Below, one piece after another: positions 59,187 to 64,000 of a stretch of DNA of 64,000 nt (within the stretch, counting starts at the first letter, position 1; the number at the start of each line of letters is the position of its first letter). The stretch is taken from assembly GCF_001434895.1 (NCBI RefSeq), contig NZ_AZEE01000029.1, positions 1-64,000 of the forward strand, written 5' to 3'. Under the pieces are notes generated by a model. The model searched no databases, was not told where the DNA came from, and saw only the letters and a list, made by a program, of their open reading frames with translations. Source of the stretch: Secundilactobacillus odoratitofui DSM 19909 = JCM 15043 (GTDB lineage Bacteria > Bacillota > Bacilli > Lactobacillales > Lactobacillaceae). A program made the translations under genes and the position numbers.

Positions 59187-59933
59187 TCACTTCCGCGACA
59201 TCCGCTCAACCTTCTCCGAAAGCCGTTCAACTTCTCGCGAAAGTGATTTAATTTCCTTCGTCAAGGCTTCGTTTTGCTTCTGCTGTTCACTGGCCTGACC
59301 AGTCCGATCAGTGAAGAAGTCGGTGATCGTACTAGTCAGCAAACCAATAAACCCGACACCACCGAGCATCAACCCGGTCGCAATCAACTTACCCCAGGCC
59401 GTGTGTGGTGAATCATCACCGTAACCAACGGTGGTAGCGGTGGTGATGGCCCACCACATGGACTGCGACAGCGACTGGTGTTCCACCATTGAGAACAGTA
59501 GCGCACTGCCACAGATAATCACAACCGAAATCGTGAACAAGTAGATGAAGCCGGTATCATAAGTGAACCGGTGAAAATCCCGTGTCCACTTACCGGAGAT
59601 ACCAAGGCGCCAGAATAAGTGGTGCACGCGCACTAACCGCACCAGTCGCGCAAGTCGAAACAGCGCGAACGCCGGGTGCATCGGTAAGATACCGAGTAGA
59701 TCAAAGGCGTTTTCAATCAAAAACCACTTGCGGTTCTTGGTGGTGACCAGCCGGACAACATAGTCCGCTACGAAGACGCCCCACAGACCGGTAAAAATAC
59801 CGTGGGCCACCCGTCCGATATGAACGTTAGACATGAGTAAAACAGCCAAAACAGCGGACACGACCACTAAGATGGTTACAATGATGTGATAGGCCACCAG
59901 CCACTTCGGTTGGTGGGTAGCTGTTTTTTGCAT
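59187..59933 (-). CDS. Voltage-gated-type potassium channel
   Basis: 248 residues. Four N-terminal membrane segments include an S4-like helix with regularly spaced arginines (FRLARLVRLVRVHH). A pore module follows: helix, selectivity filter TTATTVGYGD near residue 165, and the last membrane helix. The C-terminus is a heptad coiled coil (LTKEIKSLSREVERLSEKVERMS) that would hold the tetramer. Conducts K+ across the cytoplasmic membrane. Its start codon overlaps the stop of the protease gene, so the two form an operon. Confidence 0.88.
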   Translation of the reverse strand: MQKTATHQPKWLVAYHIIVTILVVVSAVLAVLLMSNVHIGRVAHGIFTGLWGVFVADYVVRLVTTKNRKWFLIENAFDLLGILPMHPAFALFRLARLVRLVRVHHLFWRLGISGKWTRDFHRFTYDTGFIYLFTISVVIICGSALLFSMVEHQSLSQSMWWAITTATTVGYGDDSPHTAWGKLIATGLMLGGVGFIGLLTSTITDFFTDRTGQASEQQKQNEALTKEIKSLSREVERLSEKVERMSRK

Positions 59934-60613
59934 TAGTTTGTCGCCTCACCATAAATTGTCTTCAATGCATTCAGGTCCCCCTGCGACAGCGATGATACCC
60001 CTTGGTCGACTGGGTACATCACGGATAGTCGGCTACTACTGTGGTCTAAGCCCACCGCGTGGCCCAGTTCGTGAACAGCTACTGACAGCTTAATTGAGGA
60101 CTGTGGATAGTAGACATTTAGGCCCGCCCTAGCGTGGTTAGCGGTATACGCGCCCCAGCCGGTTTGTTGAATAATTTTTGGTCCCCCATGACCGGATTCA
60201 ATCAGGGATTGATTCTCACTGCTCATTTGCTTGGCGTAGGTAAAAAACGTCACCGAATTCTGCTTCTCTGTAGCGGTGCCGGCAACCAGTTTGACCAGTC
60301 CGGTCTGATTATAAATGCGGACGGCACGCTCAAAGACGGTTTGGACCGAAGTTGGGACATCCGCAGCGAACTGATAATAGTAGGTTCTCGATAGCGTTTG
60401 CCCCTGCACAATCGATTCAATTGGCGTCTCGTTCGCCGATGTTTCCTTTTTCTGTGTCTGCTTGGTCGACTTCAGGCTCGGGTTGACTAGGGTCAATGCC
60501 TGTTCTACCTGATTACTGAAGTCGATTGGTGCAGGCTTCGTGTCGACCGCCATGGGGACGAAAACCGTCGCCAGCGCCAGGGTCACCCACGTTAACCACC
60601 CCTGATACCTCAT
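59933..60613 (-). CDS. Secreted matrixin-like zinc metalloprotease
   Basis: 226 residues from ATG 60613, supported by AAAGGAG nine bases upstream; a longer frame to 60646 is not used. The N-terminal membrane segment (WLTWVTLALATVFVPMAV) is a signal peptide or anchor. The C-terminal half holds the zinc site HELGHAVGLDH near residue 190 and the Met-turn SVMYP, characteristic of metzincins of the M10/matrixin type. Extracellular protease; substrate unknown. Confidence 0.82.
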   Translation of the reverse strand: MRYQGWLTWVTLALATVFVPMAVDTKPAPIDFSNQVEQALTLVNPSLKSTKQTQKKETSANETPIESIVQGQTLSRTYYYQFAADVPTSVQTVFERAVRIYNQTGLVKLVAGTATEKQNSVTFFTYAKQMSSENQSLIESGHGGPKIIQQTGWGAYTANHARAGLNVYYPQSSIKLSVAVHELGHAVGLDHSSSRLSVMYPVDQGVSSLSQGDLNALKTIYGEATN

Positions 60614-60869
60614 CGTTGCCACTCCTTTAAAAGTTCTGTTAGTCATAGCCTACTTATTTTTTATCATCAGGTCAATTATTATTATCAATCGTCAGACTTT
60701 TTTAGATTCTGTCATTTTCACCTATACCAATTTAAAATACCGTGCCAACAACCGACACCCTATTGCGGTTGTACCGACTTTTCTAAACCTAAGTAGTTTA
60801 GCTTGATATTGTAAACCAATCTCAGTACACTAGCCACACGAATGGAAAACCAATGGTAAGTTGCTACTG

Positions 60870-61040
60870 CGGCGGGCCTACCCCGGCCGTGATCCCCCAT
60901 CAATGACGGCGGGGCGATGGCCCATTAGTGCGAGTAAGGTTGGGTGTTGTTCCCCCGATAACGACTCGGCCGATGTGCTACAACTCGTACCATATGTGTT
61001 TCCCTCCTCCTAGCGACGCCCCTACTTGAAAAGGTGGGGG
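60870..61040 (-). promoter_or_regulatory. Structured leader with a 22-codon small ORF upstream of the protease operon
   Basis: Read on the minus strand: a hairpin ACGCCCCCACC/GTAGGGGCGT (about 61013-61040). Then AGGAGGG and a 22-codon ORF (60925-60993; MVRVVAHRPSRYRG then NNTQPYSH). The UAA is followed at once by nested helices GGGCC..CCCCG..CCGT / ACGG..CGGGG..GGCCC (about 60877-60925). GC content is far above the surroundings. It resembles a translation-sensing attenuator, but the 310-bp distance to the protease start leaves the target uncertain. Confidence 0.45.
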
Positions 61041-61058
61041 CGTTGTCTGTGGCAGAGT

Positions 61059-61164
61059 GAGAAAAAAGTCGTTTAGCTCCCAGAGTATAAGCCCTTTGTC
61101 CAGATGACCCGAACTTGGTCATTTGGACAAAGGGCTTATACGGCCGGGAGCTGACTTTTTTCTC
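61059..61164. repeat. 106-bp near-perfect palindrome
   Basis: The outer arms GAGAAAAAAGTC and GACTTTTTTCTC and the inner arms GTATAAGCCCTTTGTCCA and TGGACAAAGGGCTTATAC surround the apex GACCCGAACTTGGTC. The inner part is related in design to the hairpins at 17397-17451 and 63742-63798. It may serve as a bidirectional terminator. The remainder to 61420 is AT-rich with no gene. Confidence 0.65.
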
Positions 61165-61473
61165 GCGTTTCGACTAGATAAAATCAAAACAAACGAATAC
61201 AAAAGACAGTAGGCGAAAGTTCACAACTTCGAACCTTTGAGCATCCGCACCTCCCCCCCAAAACCAATCAACGCCCCCAACTAAATCACAATCTGATTAC
61301 AACTTCCTCCAAATGATTGACCATTTCACCAAAAATCGCTACTTTTATTAATAGTGTATAAGTTTCATTTCTTAACAATTCGCAAAATTAATCGTTTGCG
61401 CAATTAAAAATTGTGCATTTCCCCTAAAAATCAGATAAGATACGTCAGAGAGACGTTCATTGGAGGTTCCCTC

Positions 61474-62163
61474 ATGAGTAAAGACTTAAAGATATTAATC
61501 GTGGAAGATGACGAGCCGCTCGCACAGAGTCTAGAACGCTTTTTGGACGAAGTCGCCGAGACGACCGTCAGCAACGATGGGTTTGAAGGCCAGATGCTGG
61601 GTCAAGAAGGCATCTACGACTTGGCCGTGCTGGACTTGATGTTACCGCAAATTGGCGGTTATGACATTCTTAAGTATTGGCGCAGTGAGTGCAAGCTCGA
61701 CATGCCCGTCTTAATTTTGACCGCCAAGGATACCCTGGATGACAAAGTCCGTGGCTTCCAGTTGGGGGCCGATGATTACCTGACTAAGCCCTTCCACCGT
61801 GAGGAATTACTGATGCGTGTCAAAGCACTTTTACGGCGCGCCGGTAGCCTCGGTGCTGATAACCAGTTGTCCGTGGCCGGTTTCACCGCTAACCTGAACA
61901 ACCGGACCGTCGCTATCAACGGCGAAAACCTAACCTTAAATGGGAAGGAATACGATCTTTTGGTCTACTTCCTTCAGAACCCCGATACGATCATCACTAA
62001 GGATCAGATTTTTGACCGGCTGTGGGGCTTTGACTCCGACACTGCGCTAAGCGTGGTGGAAGTTTATATGAGTAATTTACGTAAGAAAATCAAGACTGCA
62101 AACCAAGACCAACCCATCCGCACACTGCGAAACGTGGGTTACATGTTAGAAACGGAGGACTAA
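61474..62163 (+). CDS. OmpR-family response regulator, CiaR-like
   Basis: 229 residues from ATG 61474, chosen because TGGAGG lies nearby; the in-frame ATG at 61411 has no site. The receiver domain (LKILIVEDDEPLAQSL, phospho-acceptor Asp in AVLDLMLPQIGGYD, LTAKD, Lys in DDYLTKPF) is followed by a winged-helix DNA-binding domain (ALSVVEVYMSNLRKKI, IRTLRNVGYMLE). Overall pattern and pairing resemble CiaR of CiaRH, which governs envelope stress responses in streptococci. Coupled to the kinase gene, one base between stop and start. Confidence 0.88.
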   Translation: MSKDLKILIVEDDEPLAQSLERFLDEVAETTVSNDGFEGQMLGQEGIYDLAVLDLMLPQIGGYDILKYWRSECKLDMPVLILTAKDTLDDKVRGFQLGADDYLTKPFHREELLMRVKALLRRAGSLGADNQLSVAGFTANLNNRTVAINGENLTLNGKEYDLLVYFLQNPDTIITKDQIFDRLWGFDSDTALSVVEVYMSNLRKKIKTANQDQPIRTLRNVGYMLETED

Positions 62164-62164
62164 T

Positions 62165-63475
62165 TTGAAATCCAAGAACCCCGAAAAAAAGCAGCAACTT
62201 CAGCTGTTTGTAAAAGAACTGATCACTTTTGCGCTGTTGTTTGCTGCCCTAGGGCTCGTTGTTTACTTCTTCTTCTACCAGTCCGTTTACCGTGACATGG
62301 ATCAGGGCTTCAAGGGTCAAAAAACGCGCATTTTGCAAAATACGCCATCACCCCAGCTTAACCACATCACGGGTAGTGCAGCTAAGGCTGCTAGTATCAA
62401 GGGCCCGTCAAAAGATGGCCCCTTCCGTGCGAACATCGTGGTCTTCAACGGCAAGGGCAAGGTCGTCAACGATGCCATGCTGGGGGAACGTGATTATGAG
62501 CTACTCAAAAAAACCAAGCTCATTAAGCGTAACCTGAACAAGATCACCGAAACCACGCTGACTGCCGACAACGTCACCAGCCACTTTAAGACGTTACTAA
62601 TCAAGGTCCCGTCTTCCAACCTCAATCCGATGTACGCTGGCCGCTACGTGCTGATCATGGAAAATATCGATGCGGACTTACTGGCACTGGCCAGTTTCCG
62701 AAATGCGTTGATCACCACGTTGATTATCTTCTGGATTTTAGCGATTGCGATTGCCTACCTGCTGTCGCGGTCAAGTATGAAGCCAATCATCCTGTCATGG
62801 CGTAAACAACGTGATTTCAGTGCCAACGCAGCTCACGAGTTACGGACCCCGCTGACGGTGATTCAAAACCAGTTGGAGTATTTGTTAACCAAACCCAAGT
62901 CACGGGTGATGGACGAAATTGACGAAGTCTCCACCGCTCTGGACGAAGTTCGCCACATGCAGACGCTCACTAATCGCTTGCTGATGCTGGCACGGTCCGA
63001 TTCCAACGTGGTTCAAATGAATAAGACCGATGTGAACCTGCAAGAGTGGCTAACGCAAGTCACCAAGCCTTATCAAGACATCGCCATGAGTCAGCAAAAG
63101 TCATTCCAATCAACGATTAAAGCCGAAGCTCATGGTTCACTGGACCCTGACTTGATTCGCCAACTGCTGACGATTTTGATGGACAACGCCATCAAGTACA
63201 CGCCGGAGCACGGGACAGTTAGTATCAAAGCCACGCTGGCTCACGAAAACTTGTTATTGGAAGTGGCTGATACCGGTGCCGGTATTCCAGACGAAGACAA
63301 GAAAAAGGTCTTTGACCGTTTCTACCGAACTGATAAATCGCGTAACTCCAAGACTGGTGGTAACGGTCTTGGACTCGCAATTGCACAGTGGATCGTCGGC
63401 CAACACCGCGGTAAAATTTCGGTGCGTGATAACCATCCAAATGGCGCTGTGTTCGTGGTGTCGCTGCCAGTGTAA
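62165..63475 (+). CDS. Sensor histidine kinase, CiaH-like
   Basis: 436 residues, TTG start at 62165 one base after the regulator stop, with CGGAGGACTAA upstream. Membrane helices at about 18-40 and 180-205 flank an extracellular sensor domain of 140 residues. DHp domain with the phospho-acceptor His in FSANAAHELRTPLTVI, then the ATPase boxes MDNAIKYTPEHG (N), VADTGAGIPDEDKKKVFDRFYRTD (G1/F), and GGNGLGLAIAQWIV (G2). Partner of the CiaR-like regulator. The signal is unknown. Confidence 0.9.
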   Translation: MKSKNPEKKQQLQLFVKELITFALLFAALGLVVYFFFYQSVYRDMDQGFKGQKTRILQNTPSPQLNHITGSAAKAASIKGPSKDGPFRANIVVFNGKGKVVNDAMLGERDYELLKKTKLIKRNLNKITETTLTADNVTSHFKTLLIKVPSSNLNPMYAGRYVLIMENIDADLLALASFRNALITTLIIFWILAIAIAYLLSRSSMKPIILSWRKQRDFSANAAHELRTPLTVIQNQLEYLLTKPKSRVMDEIDEVSTALDEVRHMQTLTNRLLMLARSDSNVVQMNKTDVNLQEWLTQVTKPYQDIAMSQQKSFQSTIKAEAHGSLDPDLIRQLLTILMDNAIKYTPEHGTVSIKATLAHENLLLEVADTGAGIPDEDKKKVFDRFYRTDKSRNSKTGGNGLGLAIAQWIVGQHRGKISVRDNHPNGAVFVVSLPV

Positions 63476-63492
63476 ACTAAAATCGTACGCCT

Positions 63493-63521
63493 TTGTCACC
63501 GGTTTACTGACATGGTATAAT
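63493..63521 (+). promoter_or_regulatory. Near-consensus promoter just after the kinase gene
   Basis: TTGTCA (63493-63498), 17 bases, TATAAT (63516-63521). The only thing it can transcribe at close range is the hairpin-rich 120-nt segment that follows. Confidence 0.75.
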
Positions 63522-63526
63522 GATGA

Positions 63527-63646
63527 CACAAAAAAGCCGGTGCGCTAACACCGGCCCTTGCATATCACTTCAAGAGTGGCAGCAAGCAACAGACGACTTA
63601 AAGAGTCACCCATTCAGCTGCCAAGACTCAATGGGGTGGCTTTTTA
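63527..63646 (+). ncRNA. Candidate ~120-nt small RNA downstream of the CiaRH-like genes
   Basis: Starting at the expected distance from the promoter: hairpin 1 GCCGGTG/CACCGGC (63536-63555), hairpin 2 CTTGC..CACT/AGTG..GCAAG (about 63557-63587), a mostly unpaired linker, then a terminator GTCACC.CATT/AATG.GGGTGGC followed by TTTTT (63605-63645). No ORF with a ribosome-binding site. CiaRH systems control csRNAs of similar size and design in streptococci, although those are not always adjacent. A leader/attenuator is the alternative, but the next gene starts 260 bp later. Confidence 0.6.
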
Positions 63647-63741
63647 TTTACGATTTCTGCGGTCGATCATAATCATTAACGTTGCGAAGGCAATCATCAC
63701 TTTTACACAGCCTAAACGTGCAGCCCAGGCAATGACCGGCC

Positions 63742-63798
63742 GTATAAGAGCCCTATCCAAATGACCAAGTTCAGGTCATCTGGATAGGGCTCTTATAC
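63742..63798. repeat. 57-bp palindrome of the 'AAGTTCAGG' hairpin type
   Basis: GTATAAGAGCCCTATCCA, ATGACC, AAGTTCA, GGTCAT, then TGGATAGGGCTCTTATAC. It shares apex and stem ends with the palindrome at 61085-61141 but not the middle of the stem. The rest of 63651-63906 has no gene. Confidence 0.65.
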
Positions 63799-63906
63799 TC
63801 TGGCCATTAACCGCCTGAACTCGCACTCTTATTTTAAGCTAATCTTATGTTTCTCCTCGTAAGATAAGCAATATCAACAAAACTATCATCACAAGGAGTC
63901 CCTCGT

Positions 63907-64000
63907 ATGCTTACCAAGTCGTCCGTTACTGAATCAAAAAGGCACCAATTTTTTCACCGCGTAGACTGGCTCATGATTGCCATTTTACTGCTGGCAGCCT
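63907..64000 (+). CDS. Membrane protein N-terminus, possibly RodA/FtsW family (partial)
   Basis: Starts ATG at 63907 after CAAGGAGTCCCTCGT and runs off the window after 31 codons. The visible sequence has a polar start followed by FHRVDWLMIAILLLAA, the beginning of a membrane helix preceded by a basic-aromatic R-D-W pattern common at the start of RodA/FtsW/SpoVE proteins. The stretch is too short for a firm assignment. Confidence 0.45.
   Translation, partial: MLTKSSVTESKRHQFFHRVDWLMIAILLLAA

Noticed and set aside
60925-61122. 65-codon reading of the structured leader region
   Set aside because: Only the last 22 codons follow a ribosome-binding site; the upstream part runs through a hairpin without conserved features.

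Overview
The window reads as chromosomal DNA of a low-GC Gram-positive lactic acid bacterium (Lactobacillaceae). The evidence is a complete xylose-utilisation set (xylA, xylB, xylR and a xylT-like symporter) with Lactobacillus-type protein sequences, a KxYKxGKxW-type surface-protein signal, an Apf-like secreted protein, a methionine-type T-box, an OpuC operon and a type I-E CRISPR-Cas locus whose Cas2 is fused to a DEDDh exonuclease. The species cannot be fixed from sequence alone; the symporter resembles Levilactobacillus brevis XylT most closely from memory.

Layout. 1-4.9 kb: N-terminal part of a giant surface adhesin (minus strand, running off the left edge). 5.4-12.6 kb: the xylose region xylR, a GGDEF/degenerate-EAL protein, xylA and xylB, all on the minus strand, with XylR and CcpA sites at xylA. 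13.1-14.1 kb: pncA-greA operon. 14.9-16.5 kb: metY behind a T-box. 17.5-20.9 kb: opuCABCD osmoprotectant transporter. 21.7-25.5 kb: ohr, an Apf-like gene, a small secreted protein, xylT and a small membrane protein. The intergenic gaps between 8.7 and 21.7 kb carry about eight copies of a large, multi-hairpin repeat family.

25.8-50.0 kb is a very large type I-E CRISPR-Cas locus: three arrays (24, 60 and 60 repeats by my count), each with its own single-base repeat variant, all read leftward, with homologous leaders at their right ends. The eight-gene cas operon (cas3 to cas2) lies between arrays 2 and 3; a tandem-AAA+/beta-helix gene pair lies between arrays 1 and 2. Array 2 contains a 1,875-bp phage segment (portal C-terminus, complete minor head protein with a toxin-like C-terminal domain, small candidate immunity gene) exactly where one spacer should be. 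Directly upstream of cas3 is a promoter-like sequence followed by two degenerate CRISPR repeats around a 22-nt spacer. That is the architecture of a crRNA-like autoregulator (CreR type) and is the strongest candidate here for an overlooked system.

50.2-58.8 kb is an AT-rich second defence island: a ParB-like protein, a PLD-nuclease/SNF2-helicase fusion, a 5mC methyltransferase and a protein with a DUF559/Vsr-like nuclease motif, plus two paralogous terminator-bearing RNA elements. 59.2-64 kb returns to normal composition: a voltage-gated-type K+ channel and a matrixin-like protease (operon), an unusual structured leader/small ORF, a CiaRH-like two-component system followed immediately by a candidate small RNA, and the start of a membrane protein at the right edge.
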